A stretch of DNA of 64,000 bases from positions 7,316,001 to 7,380,000 of the forward strand of contig NC_072893.1 in assembly GCF_027943255.1 (NCBI RefSeq), written 5' to 3'. Positions within the stretch are counted from its first letter, which is position 1. Every line of letters begins with the position of its first letter. The notes beneath the pieces are model-generated. The model did not search any database, was not told where the DNA came from, and saw nothing but the letters and a program-made list of their open reading frames with translations. The DNA is from Anastrepha obliqua. Lineage: Eukaryota; Arthropoda; Insecta; Diptera; Tephritidae. Below, piece after piece: positions 9,946-21,137 of the stretch. A program made the translations under genes and the position numbers.

Positions 9946-11480
9946 AACTTTCAAATTTGCTGAAGTATGAATAATGAAAAAATTAGTAACATTATTCTCA
10001 TGGGAATAACTTTCACTTTTATTTTTCTCAAATTTTCTAGTTTTGTTACAGTTTTTCTTATTGCGCCTTTCTTATAAGCCTTCTACAAATAGATCAACTT
10101 AAGTCCGAGAGTCAATTGATTTCCTTACATTCAAAATTTTCTGTCTTTTTTAGAACATAATCCAGCAATGAGCCAGTTTTACATTCAAAAGAGATTGCGT
10201 ATATACTTGCAGACCTCTCCTTATTTGCATATATTATTCAAAGTGAATTTAATTAACATAAAACTGTACCTGCACGATTTTTCTAAAAACGATCTTAGGA
10301 TTTCAATCTTTCCTGTTCACACTCGTTTTCAAAAATAGCAATCCATTGCTTGGCATTCGAGTTTTTTACAGCAAATTTTTCACAAACTTTCCTCAGAGTT
10401 TGATCTACCGAAACGTTTAAGTTATTTTCATTTAACTTCTCTCAATCCCATCAAAAAGTATATTATAAAGAAGAAAGTTATTATATCCAGTCTCATATTG
10501 ATTCAAAATTCTCCCAAAATACCCAAAATTGGAGTCTCAATCTGAAGATAGCCCGATTCACTGCATGGTATAAAACTTTTATACAGATTTTACTCGCATT
10601 TACTCTGTGACATTCAAATTCACACCTTGACATCGACGATACGAATACAATTGAAGTCAACTCAACTCCACTCCACTCCACTCATTTCAACTCAATGCAC
10701 TTCTCTGCAATTCAATTCAATTCGAATTTCTATTGTTGTGAGAGCGAGAAGTGGTGGGAGTACTACCGAATTCCATTTATGTTGTGTGTTCTCGTATTTT
10801 GTATTTGACATTTCGCACTTGCACTTGATAAGTGCATTCAGACTCGGATGCGTGCAGGCAGGTTTGTGTGCTTGTATGTGTTCATCTACATACGAGTCAG
10901 TGTGTGCATGCATGCAGCTGCGTAATGTTTTATATTTGCCTCATTGGTGTGCATACAAAAACGTAATCCAATTATTTCATCGACACTTCAAATAAGTTGA
11001 GACGAAGTGCATTGAGAGTAGATTTAAAATCGAGGAAGAGAATTTTTAAAATTTTTTGCTAAACTATTGAAGCCACTATTTAAGTATTTTCTGTCATGTC
11101 AATTTGATGCAAGAAATTAACAAAAAGGGCATAAAATTTTACACAAAATTTTTGGTTTTTCGCTATAGTTCGTTATTTATCACAACATAACTGTTCTCGA
11201 CTTGTACCGAACGATAAACTGCGGAAAATATTTAAGAACAAAATTAATCCTGAGAAGATGTAACAACATCAGCAGAATAAACAAAAAATGAATAAGTAAA
11301 GAAATATATAAATAAATAAACAACGAACTCATTGGTGCAGTTACTCACCTTTCTCATTTTAAGTGCCGCTCTCCCAAAGTGGATACCTGGTGTTGGTATC
11401 GCAACCGATAGCTGTGGTTTGTCTAGGTTTTATATTATATACCTACTTACTTAATTGGCCGGAACAATCCGTTATCGAGT
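9946..11480. other. non-coding DNA, no feature recognised
   Basis: AT-rich. A locally repetitive stretch at 10655-10730 consists of CAACTC/CACTC-like and CAATT-like units. Frames in this region are compositionally biased and have no recognisable domain. Confidence 0.5.
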
Positions 11481-11489
11481 TACAGTCTG

Positions 11490-12575
11490 TGAAATAATGT
11501 CTCGCCAGGTGTCCCTGTTTTCCGCACACCATTCCAGTCTCTTAAACCAAGAGAAGCCAGGTCATTTTCAATTTATCCTTCCACCGGGCACGCGGACATC
11601 CTCTTCGCTGTCGATCGCCAGTTATCGTTTCAAATACCTTCTTCGCCTGAGCAGTTTCTTCCATACGGACGACATGACCCATCTACCTTAGTCGCTGCAA
11701 GTTGACTCATTTAACTATGCCAATATATCCATAAATCTCATACAGCACGCAGTTCATTCGAATGTGGTCACCATCATCTATGTGACCAGACCCAAAAATC
11801 TTACAAATTACTTTCCTTTCGAAAACTCCAAGAGCGGTTGCATCTGATTGTTTGACTGTCAAGGTTTCAGCGCCATAGAGCAGCACCGGGGTGATGAGCG
11901 TCTTGCAGAGTGTTGTTTTCGTTCATCGAGAGAGGGCTTTACTACTGAATTGCGCGCTTAGCGCAAAGTAGCACCTGTTGCGAAGAGTTATCCTTCGCTT
12001 GATTGCAAGGCTGATATCGTTTGTGCTAGTAATAGAACAAGATAAATGAAGTGCTTGACACATCGAACTTATACGGGTTAACTTCGGACTGTGGTTCAAG
12101 ACACTGCGACTCCCTGCATGACGCCAGCAAATACTTGGCTTTGCCCTCGTTTACCAAGAGAACCAATCGTGCGGACTTCTTTTCAATAGCCGCAAAACCG
12201 CCGGTGACATTCCGCTTGGTATAAGATAAGACTGATCTCTCGATAGTTTGCGCAGTTCATGGGGTCACCTTTCTTTAGAATAGGACAAAGGGTACTGAAA
12301 CTCTAATCGCCGGGCATACTTTCTGCTTGCCATATAAAGCCAATAAGTCGGTGCATACTCCCTACCAACTCATCTCGTCCAGCTTTAAACAGCTTGCCAG
12401 GCAGGGCATTAGCTTGCCGGCAGGTTTGTTGTTTTTGAGTCACTGCATTACAACTCTCACTTCGCCAAGACTTGGAGGCAGGATCGGCATTACAGCATCT
12501 CTGATTGGGTGTGCTATATTTTATCTCTAGAACTTTATTTATTAGCAGTACTCGTATATCCCGGCCCTGCATCAT
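11490..12575 (-). pseudogene. RTE-like LINE, RT and C-terminus, broken
   Basis: Reading down the minus strand, the RT start is at about 12500-12230: LPGKLFKAGRDELVGSMHRL, then CPILKKGDPMNCANYREIS. After an internal deletion removing the YADD region, the thumb and C-terminal part appears at 12000-11690 in several frames: ALGVFERKV, CVLYEIYGYIGI and MGHVVRMEETAQ. A remnant of the arginine-rich tail follows near 11600. It is related to the plus-strand fragment at 0.5-1.4 kb. Multiple stops and frameshifts make it a dead copy. Confidence 0.75.
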
Positions 12576-12631
12576 ATGAGTATATACCGACGTCAGCAGT
12601 AAACTTTACTGCCCGCCCATTGCCGCTAATT

Positions 12632-12644
12632 CCATGTTAAATAT
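12632..12644. repeat. left target-site duplication of I-clade LINE
   Basis: CCATGTTAAATAT, identical to 18002-18014. Perfect 13-bp flanking duplication of the retrotransposon between them, the product of target-primed reverse transcription. Confidence 0.9.
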
Positions 12645-12756
12645 TTTATTTATTTATTAAAAGAGTAACAATTATAAATAACTATTCCACTTAAAGAGCT
12701 AAAGCACTGGCTACTATGGCCTTCGGCTATTAGTATAATAAAGATGACAGCGTGTC
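12645..12756 (-). other. 3' UTR and TAA-rich tail of the I-clade LINE
   Basis: About 110 bp between the ORF2 stop and the target duplication. The tail, read on the minus strand, is a run of TAA/TAAA units. This is the region expected to be bound by the reverse transcriptase during insertion. Confidence 0.6.
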
Positions 12757-15700
12757 TTATAGCCTTAACTTACATCTAGATACATAGTCACTAATCTTAT
12801 TTAAATTGTATACCGTTGTCTGTTTGAGGAGTTCCGATGGTTTGATGCTTGAGAAAAAGGATGTTCTGATATTTTGTAGGGAAGGACAAGTATCTATCAG
12901 ATGAAGTGTAGTAAATTCGTTGGAGCCACAAAAAGGGCATGAAGGCTTCGGTGAGCCGCTGAGCAGGTGGGCATGTGTCATGAGTGTGTGACCGATTCTC
13001 AGTCGAGTAAAAATTTTTGCTTGGTGACATAGTGCAGATGGAGGGTAGATATTTTTTTCCCCAAAGGGGTTAAAATTTTTATAAGGATGCTGAAAAGTGT
13101 TCCATTTAGTTGCTGCGTTATCTGCGGCAAGTTCTTTCGCTAGTATCTTTATGTCATTGCAAGTGATGTAGTCAAATGTGTGTAGAGGTTCCTTATTCGC
13201 CTCTTTCGCTCTCTTGTCAGCTTTTTCGTTACCATTTATTCCAGAGTGCCCAGGAATCCACATAATTTTGATTGCACCTGTGTGTATTGAAATTATATTG
13301 CGGATTTTTGTTATCATCGGGGTGTCATTTGTGGGGTTTAAGATAGCTTCGATTGAGGATTTGCTATCGGTGCAAATTAAGTGCTTGCTACATTTCTGGG
13401 AGGCAAAGATTACTGCTTCAAGTATCGCAGCTGCTTCAGCTGTAAATATTGAAGTGCATCTTGGCAAAATTCCGGCATAGATGGTAACACCTTTTGCGTT
13501 TGTCACTGCAAATGATGTGCAGGTGTCGGTTTTTGATCCGTCGGTAAAAATGATCTCCCAATCTTTCTTTAATGGGGAAATGGTTTCGAGAAAAATCTGG
13601 TTGTATTCGTTTGTATTAGTCGAATCTTTTAAATGTTTGGATAGATTGTTCAATATCATCGAGTTGGGAACGACCCACGGTGGATGTATTGCAGGTTCCA
13701 CAAGTACTGGCTGAGCAATGATATCCAGTTTTTCGGCTTCTTTTAGAATGATGGAGATTGTTGATTCCCGGCTCTTTCTGTTTAATTTTTGAGTACTCGA
13801 GTTGATGTGTTTTAACAAAAGTCTGTTTCTACATTGAATTATCTTCAAAATACTTGTCCTTGTATTGTTGGCCACTCTTTCCGAGATGGTGGGAAGTCCA
13901 GCTTCCGCTAAGGTAACGTTTATGGGGGAGGTGGGGAAGGCTCTGATGCTTCTCCTGACTGCAGCATGGTAAGGTGCTTCTAGGCGCTTTAGATGAGTTT
14001 TAGCGCAGTGTCCGTATATAACCAGACCGAAGTCAATTTTAGATAAGATTAGAGACCTAGTGATACTTAATAATGTACTTGTATGTATCAAACAGTGCTT
14101 TGAGGATAAGTATTTAACTATGTTTAGTCTAGATAATAGGCTTAACCTAACGTATTCACAATGTTGCTTATAAGTTAGTCGCTTATCAAAGATAATGCCT
14201 AATATTTTAAGTGTGTTGGTGTGGGGGATTATGGTATTGGAGAAGGATATAGGTGGGAATATGCATTTATGCTTGCGACATATATGGAATGTAGAACTTT
14301 TATTCATAGAAATACTGGCTCCCGAAGCTTGTGCCCAAACTTCGAGGTCCACAAGGATACTGCTAAATGTACTTTTAACTTCTGCTAAATTTTTGGTATT
14401 TGAAAAAATTACCACATCATCTGCGTAAATGAAATGTTCGACATGCAGATGTTTGGATATTATAGAGTTAACTTCATTAAAAGCTATGATGAACAAAATG
14501 ACAGATAGAGGTGATCCTTGAGGAATGCCATTAAAGAGGGGAAGGATTTGGGATTTATGGTTGTTAGCACGAACATAAAATTTGCGATTGCATAGGTACG
14601 ATTTGATAGTATTATACATTTTTTCTCCAATCTTCCAACGATTTAGCTCTTCCAATACATTGTGAGAGCCTATTCGATCGTATGCCTTTTCAAAATCTAA
14701 GCTAAGCACAGATACATGGTTTCTATCGGCAAGTGCTGAGTTAGCGAAATGTTCAAGTATTAGAAGTGGATCTATTACACTAAGTCCTTTTTGAAACGCA
14801 AACTGGTGTGGGCTAAGTAGGTTATTTTTTTGGGCAAACCAGATGATTCGCCGGGAAATCATTTTCTCTAGAACTTTTGACATGCAAGGGAGAAGGGATA
14901 TAGGTCAATAACTAGATATGAGGGAGTTGGGTTTATTAGATTTGGGGATGGGGATAATTGCGGCAGTTTTCCACGCTTGAGGGAATGATCCTTGACTATA
15001 TATTGAGTTGTATAAGTTAACGAGTCGGGATTTTAAGAAGGAAGGCATATTTTTTAGTATCGCGTAGTTAATTCTATCACCACCGGGAGTCTTACCCTTC
15101 AGAGAAGAAAGCGTTAAATCGTATTCTTCTATTGTGAATGGTGAATCTATTGCTACACTGTCAGAGGAGGGGGAGGGGTTATGGTATTTAAAGGCGCTTA
15201 TATTGTCTTTTCTTCTCTTGAAGTCGGGGTGGAAGTTTGAGCTGTGGGAGTAGTTTGACCAGGTGCTTGCGAATTTTTCAGCTATCTCTTGTGAGGAATA
15301 AACTGGCCCTACTGGGAGATGAATAAATGGGATATGGTTAGGTTGGGAAGAGGCAGTGAGAGTTCTTATGTCAGCCCAAATTTTTTTTGGGTTGGACTGT
15401 GGTGTAATTTTAGCTGTGAGAGTTTCAAGTGCTTGTCTTTTGCAAGACTTCAACTCACGCCGGAATAGGGCATTGTGTCTCTTATACGCAATGAAGTTCT
15501 CGTCCGTCCTGTTTCTTTTAAATTGAGTCCATGAGGACTGCTTATTTTTCCTTAGGATGGAAAGCAAGTTGGACCAGTACGGAAGTCTGGCTGTATATTT
15601 TTTAGTACTGATCTGTGGAATTGAAACGTTGGCAGCTGACCAAATGAGAGATTTGATTGCCGCAGCTTCTTTATTTACGTTGGCAGAGACTGGTATGTTG

Positions 15701-16440
15701 TGTGCTAAGGATACCAGTGTAGCACTGAAAGCTTCCCAGTTCGCCTTTTCCGTATTGAATTTTGGCTTAGGCTTAACTTGAAAACTTTGTGGTAAAGAAA
15801 CGGAAGTTATTATGGGGAAATGATCACTATTGTGTAAGTCATCTAATGTTTTAGTTGTTAATCTTGGTGCTATGGATGCGGAGGCGAGGGAAATGTCAGG
15901 GTGGGAGAAAGTCTTGTGGGTGGAAAAGTGGGTCGGGGAACAATCGTTAAGGATGATGAGGTTTTTTGCGAGAACAACGTCTTCAATAATTTTTCCTCTG
16001 TTGTTGGTGGAGGATGATCCCCAAAGGGGACTCCATCCATTAAAATCACCCAATAGGATCAAAGGCGTGGAAAAAGAGTTTAGAATGAGGATTAGGTCTT
16101 TGCTGCTAAAAACTTGGTGAGGTGGGATATAACATGAAATCACAGTAATTTTGAAGCCTACATCTACTTCAATTGCTAGAGATTGAATATCGGATACTAT
16201 AGGGATGAATTTGTGAAAAAGGGATTTTTTTACCAATAGGGCAACACCTTGTTTGCAAGTGTTGTTGTTTGGACTATTGTAATAGTAACTAACATATTTT
16301 AGTGGTGAGTACGCAGATTTATTATGTGGAATATGCGTTTCTTGTAGGCAAATAATTTCAGGAGAAAACTCGTTTATTAGTATATTAAGATCAGGAAAAT
16401 TATTAATGAGACCGTTGATATTCCATTGTAATATCTTCAT
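12757..16440 (-). pseudogene. I-clade LINE ORF2 (EN-RT-RNase H), one in-frame stop
   Basis: Reads from ATG at 16440 to a stop at 12757, about 1227 codons in one frame. Residues 1-230 form an APE-type endonuclease: MKILQWNINGL, ICLQETHI, LLGDFNGWSPLWGS and NSDHFPI keep the catalytic and metal-binding residues. RT follows (KGKTPGGDRI, GIPQGSPLS, FIYADDVVIF). RNase H has FTDGSK, EAAAILEA, CTDSKSS and GNEKADK, all four acidic positions. A CPFC...H...C knuckle lies near the C-terminus. The frame is broken once, by TGA at 14907-14905, inside the RT motif SY-PISLLPC. The family normally has Arg there, so this is most simply a CGA-to-TGA change. No other lesion is seen. Confidence 0.92.
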
Positions 16441-16443
16441 GTT

Positions 16444-17823
16444 TTACTGTGTATCGGAAGAGTTAGTTGTTGGGAGAGAGGTTGTAGCAGTAAAAGGGAA
16501 AAGGTTGGGTTGGGAAGAGTTTGAAGTGGGAGAGAATTGAGAGGAGTTGGTATGAATATCGGGCTGAGAAGGGTTTGAAGTAAGAGAAGATTGGGAAGAG
16601 TTGGAGTGGGAAGGGTTTGTAAGAAGAGTAGGGAGTGAAAATATGTTATGAGAAGGGGAATATATTTGGGAGATGAAGTCTTCAACTAACATTCTGGTTG
16701 CCGTTTGACTACAGGTTGAGTTCGGTGCTGCTATGTTGGTGGCGTTTGGTTCAGGCGTGCTGTTAATGATTGCATTGTTGTTTGTTATTGAATTATCGGG
16801 TTTTTTTATTGTATTGTTTGTGGATATATTTGAAGTGGGGCTGTTATTGTTGCTATATGCATTTGAGTTTGGGTTAACTGTGGTGTTATTAATAAGGCTA
16901 TTGACTTTTTGCATATTTTGTGGTTGTTGTACCATTTCAGAGAAAGAGGTAGAATTTTCGTTTATTTTTTTTGGTATTTGCTGTTTATGTATGTTTATTG
17001 CTTCACGAATAGTGCACTTTCTGTCTGTTTTTATTGTAATGATTTCTTTCATTTGCATAAATTTTGGGCATGTTTTGCTTGAGGAGGGGTGGGCACCTGA
17101 ACAGTTTGCACATAGGGTGCGGGCACAAGGGGTTTCAGCGTGAGGGGGGTATGCGCAGGTGACACATACTGGTGTTTTATCACATCGTTTGAGCGTGTGA
17201 CCGAGTTTTTGACAACTCTTACACCGCATTGGGTTGGGGTAATATTGTTTCACCTTTGCTGTATACCACGATACTTCGATTTCCTCAGGTAAGTGATAGC
17301 GATCGAAAGTGAGTAAGACTACTCCTGAAGGAGTTGGCTTACCTTCAACATATTTAGGGAACTTGTATGCTGATGTAACACCCTGTTCTTTTAAGTTCTC
17401 CACTATTTCGTCTTCATTAACATAGTTCAAACAGGGAGCATAAATTGTGCCTTTGGACGAGTTGAGGTTCTTGTGTAACTCAAATTTTACGGGGCAGATA
17501 CCGGCAAGGTTTTTTGTTTGAATAAATTTGTTAGCGATGTTCGAGTTTTTTACAAATAATAATAAATTTCCGTCTCTTAATTCAGAGATATTGAGAATAT
17601 CAGCGCTGATATGCTTCAACGCTTTATGAACCAAAAAACAAGAAAAGGCGTTAAGTGGCTTGGAAGAGTCCATTGTACTTGCAATTACATATTTCGGATT
17701 TTCTTTTTTTAAACAAGGTAGTGTTGGAAACAGGTCCTTTGTAATTGTTTGTGCTTTTTTTCGTTTACGGTGGGGGCTTGCTGCTAGAGCAGCAAACCTG
17801 TTGTCCCCGAGTGCGGGAGACAT
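16444..17823 (-). CDS. I-clade LINE ORF1, CCHC nucleic-acid-binding protein
   Basis: A 459-residue ORF1 (gag-like) protein that should coat the element RNA and act as chaperone in the ribonucleoprotein particle. Start ATG at 17823 is the first in frame after the 5' UTR. Residues about 60-190 resemble the PRE/C2HC-associated region of I and Jockey ORF1 proteins (ISELRDGNLLLFVKNSNIAN, then GVTSAYKFPKYVEGKPTPSG). Residues about 198-255 hold three zinc knuckles: CKSCQKLGHTLKRC, CVTCAYPPHAETPC and CANCSGAHPSSSKTC. The last third is Asn- and Ser-rich, with short repeated TSNSSQP-like units near the C-terminus. ORF1 ends in TAA, then AAC, then the ORF2 ATG, and both ORFs share a frame. The ORF is fully open. 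Confidence 0.92.
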   Translation of the reverse strand: MSPALGDNRFAALAASPHRKRKKAQTITKDLFPTLPCLKKENPKYVIASTMDSSKPLNAFSCFLVHKALKHISADILNISELRDGNLLLFVKNSNIANKFIQTKNLAGICPVKFELHKNLNSSKGTIYAPCLNYVNEDEIVENLKEQGVTSAYKFPKYVEGKPTPSGVVLLTFDRYHLPEEIEVSWYTAKVKQYYPNPMRCKSCQKLGHTLKRCDKTPVCVTCAYPPHAETPCARTLCANCSGAHPSSSKTCPKFMQMKEIITIKTDRKCTIREAINIHKQQIPKKINENSTSFSEMVQQPQNMQKVNSLINNTTVNPNSNAYSNNNSPTSNISTNNTIKKPDNSITNNNAIINSTPEPNATNIAAPNSTCSQTATRMLVEDFISQIYSPSHNIFSLPTLLTNPSHSNSSQSSLTSNPSQPDIHTNSSQFSPTSNSSQPNLFPFTATTSLPTTNSSDTQ

Positions 17824-18001
17824 AATTATTGTTTTTCTTACCGCAGCAGTTAACTATTGTTTTTTTTTTGTCACACGCGAAAAAGCAAAAACAAAACACA
17901 AAAGAGAATAAGGTGGGATGCAAAAACGCAACGAACTCGTACTGTAGTCAAACTGAAAGCGATAGACACAACCGAATGCGACGAATGCCAGTCGATGACT
18001 G

Positions 18002-18014
18002 CCATGTTAAATAT
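18002..18014. repeat. right target-site duplication of I-clade LINE
   Basis: CCATGTTAAATAT, identical to 12632-12644, next to the CAGT 5' end of the element. Confidence 0.9.
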
Positions 18015-18587
18015 ATTTCTGGCTTTTTGCACAGGTGAGACTTCAATTTGAATTAATTCGCTTTAAATGTAAATCTCGAATCTCGAATTCAACGTAACTG
18101 GAACGATCCGGATTTCAATCTGGCCAAGGGGGGGAATTTTTATGTTGCGACAACAGCAATAACAACAACAAAACTCTCACTATCTCGACAGTGAAACAAA
18201 TTTTTATTTATTTGTTGAAGATTTTTAGAAAATAAAAAACTTTTCTTTGTAATTTTTGAAAAAATCCCTCTCTCTGATATTTATTTTTGCTTCTTTCATT
18301 GCTTTATGAGACTATGCTAAGTAATCAATGAAAGTTTAATATGGGAATACCCATCATTTTTTGGGTTATATTCAGACTTGTAAAGAGGAGTATGTAATGA
18401 AAAAAACCGTGTATTTGATTACTAAAGTACATAGCGGCGCTCTAAATGATTTACAAGCTTACGTAATATAATATTATCAGCACTGAAAGAAGAATATTGA
18501 ATCAGAATTAAGTTAATATGGGTAAAATTTACGAAAGTTATAAGTATTTGCGCGTCCGTTGCTGCAGGCCGGTTCTTCAATAGGTGT
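18015..18587. other. non-coding DNA, no feature recognised
   Basis: AT-rich with poly(A)/(T) runs and a short CAACAGCAATAACAACAAC tract near 18153. No domain or repeat was recognised. Confidence 0.5.
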
Positions 18588-18589
18588 TA

Positions 18590-19098
18590 GGGTTATTCAA
18601 TAGGTGCGCTTCAACTTTTTTCCGATAGGGAGGGCGAACGACGCAATATTTTTTATTTTTCGCTTGTCATTTGTAAACTTCATTAGTATACATTTCATCA
18701 TGGAACGCTACACACTTGAGCATCGATTGAAAATCGTGCAAATTTTTTATGAAAATAATCGTTCTGTTGCTGCTACTTTAAGAGCATTACGGCCATTTTA
18801 CGGCCCATTTAACAAGCCGTCCCGTTTTGGGGTTATGTGAAGTTATTGGTCTACAGTAACAAGCCGGCGACGATTTGTGAGCTCAGAGCCAATTTATGCA
18901 AAAGAGTGGTCGAAAATTGCGTTCAACGATTGGACTTCGTAAAACGTGCACGCGGTGGTCATGCAAAAGAAATCGAATTTCATACTTAAATGTATATGTT
19001 CAAACTCGATAATAAAAAAAAAATTAGTTAAAAAAGTCAAACCGTTTGTGTTTTATTCAAAAAAGTTCAAAAGTTGAAGCGCTCTTACTGAAAAACCC
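18590..19098 (+). mobile_element. internally deleted DD41D (rosa-like) element
   Basis: A 509-bp copy of the element at 35350-36615. Left end GGGTTATTCAATAGGTGCGC and, on the opposite strand, right end GGGTTTTTCAGTAAGAGCGC, both continuing TTCAACTTTT and both next to TA (18588-18589 and 19099-19100). The first about 140 bp of coding sequence and the last about 150 bp remain. The rest of the transposase gene is deleted. Confidence 0.85.
18700..18988 (+). pseudogene. DD41D transposase, N- and C-terminal remnants
   Basis: Starts ATGGAACGCTACACACTTGA and gives MERYTLEHRLKIVQIFYEN, the N-terminal helix-turn-helix of the family, then jumps after FNKPSR into the end of the gene (FGVM...). A second join removes about 40 bp near 18892. 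The C-terminal piece in another frame reads FVKRARGGHAKEIEFHT and includes about 40 bp that the longer copy at 36.48 kb lacks. All catalytic Asp residues are gone. Confidence 0.8.
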
Positions 19099-19100
19099 TA

Positions 19101-19640
19101 TACCTGTTCACCCTAAAAACGTTTTTCTAAAATTTGTTCCGTGTACGCCATAACTCAATATTTATTGGATCAGTCGCTTTGCATTATTACTTGACATAAT
19201 TCTTCAGGCAACTTTTTTTAAATAGTTGCTAATTTTAATAATAATTACCAGAATAAAGACTTGCAAAGCGCCACTAACACAAAGGCAAAGAACGAATTAA
19301 CGTCGTAATTAGAAATAATGCCCTTTCTTATATAAATAGAATACTTGATCATGTCAACGGCGAAGCCTCAGCTCTCACACAAGCCGTTTGAAATTTTAAA
19401 GCGTAAAAGCCGCAACACTTCATGCAGTAATCAAGCCCTGCAAGTCTTGTGCAAAACATCATCATATTAATTGTATTACACAAAAACCAAAGAAATTGTT
19501 CGTTAGTTTATTTATTGTTAATTAGTTACAATGTTAATGGAATTTAAAAATAATAATTACCAATTTTAGAATAACAAATATGGTAGTTTATGAGCGAGAA
19601 TCCGCTTTTTGACTTCTAATTGTTGCGAACAATTTTAAAA
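19101..19640. other. non-coding DNA, no feature recognised
   Basis: AT-rich sequence between two transposons, with no frame or repeat that I recognise. Confidence 0.5.
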
Positions 19641-19654
19641 TTAAGCAAAAAAAA

Positions 19655-20873
19655 AAAGATGGCCGAATAAAAATGTTTTTGATGGCGCCATCTTTTTAAT
19701 GAGTTAGTGCATTGGAGTTTGCATTCTTAGCTGACTTCCAGTGAAAAGTCGGTGGCACTCGGTTATGTGGAAGCGAAGTTATTGCGTCTAAAGTGTCATT
19801 ACTTTTGTGTCATTGGTACAAAAATGACTTTTGAACAAACAGCTAATATCAAATTTTCTTTTAAAATCGGGAAAACGTTTAGCGAAACATTTAAATTGAT
19901 GAAAAAAATTTATAGCGATGATTGCCTATCTCGTGCCAAAGTTCATGAGTGGTTTACACGTTTCAGAGATATAAATGACAATGATGCCCAAAATCAGTAA
20001 TCACCGAGAACTCTATCGAAATTGTTAGCAAATTAGTCAAAAATTAACCGAAATCATCGTTGAAATTCATGGAATCGGAGTTTAATATCTACAAAACATC
20101 GATTTATCGCATTTTAAATGATGATTTGGGCTAACGAAGGGTCTGTACACGTTTCACTCCGGACAAGTTAACTGAGGACCAAAAATTGCTCAGAATTAAA
20201 CACTCGAAAGACCTCATTAAAGAGGTAAGAAAAGACGAAAACTTCCTTTACAACATTGCAACTGGTGATGAAACGTGGTTTTTCCAACATGAACCTTAAA
20301 CTAAGAGCCGAATAGAAGGCGCCAGACAAGCCACCACCCAAAAAATCGTGTTTGGAGAAGTCAAAAATCAAGGTGATGCTCATTTGGCTCTACGATTCCA
20401 AGGGAATTGCCAATAAGGAGTTCGTGCCAATGGGCCAAACCGTCCATGCAATTTGCAATTAGGCGTTTTGAGGCGTTTGTTACATCGCATTCGTCAAATT
20501 CGCCCTGAAAACCGCGAAGGAGGAAGCTGGCGCTTATGGCATCGATCCACTCTTGTGACTAATTTTTTGACTAGAAATCGCATTTTACCCATCAATCGCT
20601 CACCGTATTCGCCTGATATGGCTCCCTGTGATTTCTACCTATTCGAGAGATTGCATTGGGCCATGAAATGAAAACGTTTTTCGTCCATAGAGGCCATCCA
20701 AAAGGCTTGTATCGACATACTGAAGGACATTTTAGTCAATGACCTGAAACACTCGTTCGAAAAGCTTTTAGATCGCGCAAATGAGTGTATAGAGGCCAGA
20801 GGGCACTATTTTGAATAAATAAACTCGATGTTATCAGAACAGTATCCTGTTGTTTATTTAGGACTTCATTTTG
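19655..20873 (+). mobile_element. mariner element, left end lost
   Basis: Related along its length to the mariner at 49575-50791, sharing GATGGCGCCATCTTTTTAAT near the left side. The right terminal repeat on the opposite strand reads CAAAATGAAGTCCTAAATAA, followed by TA at 20874-20875. The matching left terminal repeat is not present. The homologous sequence starts at about 19655, so the left end has been lost or replaced. Confidence 0.75.
19824..20815 (+). pseudogene. mariner transposase (DD34D), broken
   Basis: Begins MTFEQTANIKFSFKIGKTFS, then LMKKIYSDDCLSRAKVHEWF, the mariner N-terminal DNA-binding region. The linker (KSVITENSIEIV) and the first catalytic Asp (IATGDETWFFQHEP near 20268) survive in other frames. 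Near 20545 the block that should carry the second Asp (HDNAPSH) is deleted, so GSWRLW runs directly into HRSTLVTNF. The third Asp is present in SPYSPDMAPCDFYLF, and the C-terminus reads to about 20815. Several stops and frameshifts are present. Compare the 49.6 kb copy, which lost the third Asp instead. Confidence 0.8.
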
Positions 20874-21137
20874 TAATTCATGAAATGCACTTTAATAATT
20901 TTTTTCAGACGATTACTATGTTGCGAGATATGATGTCCATTGTTTTTTTTTTCAAGATTTCTCTTAAGACTCCCTTTCTCTTAATAATAATAATTATTTT
21001 GTAATGGTAGTGTGCCGAATGGCCGGTTCCTCGGCATAAAAGATCTTTTATGCACTACTACATGTTTGAGAACTACTTAATACTAGTCCTATCGATTGGC
21101 ACTTCTGCCTTAAATATTTCACATCCCCTAAAAACCT

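Larger units (their letters stand above)
12645..18001 (-). mobile_element. full-length I-clade non-LTR retrotransposon
   Basis: A 5357-bp element bounded by perfect 13-bp duplications. On the minus strand it starts CAGTCATCGACTGGCATTCG; a CAGT start is also seen in the Drosophila I factor. It then has a 5' UTR of about 178 bp, ORF1 (CCHC gag-like protein), ORF2 (endonuclease, RT, RNase H), a short 3' UTR and a TAATAAATAAATAAAAT-like tail at 12645-12665. I factors end in TAA repeats. As in other LINEs, an internal promoter in the 5' UTR is expected but cannot be shown here. The perfect duplication and almost open ORFs point to a recent insertion. Confidence 0.92.

Noticed and set aside
10627..10995. 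122-codon open frame
   Set aside because: Its start is a translation of CAACTC/CACTC repeats and the rest has no domain. Likely non-coding.
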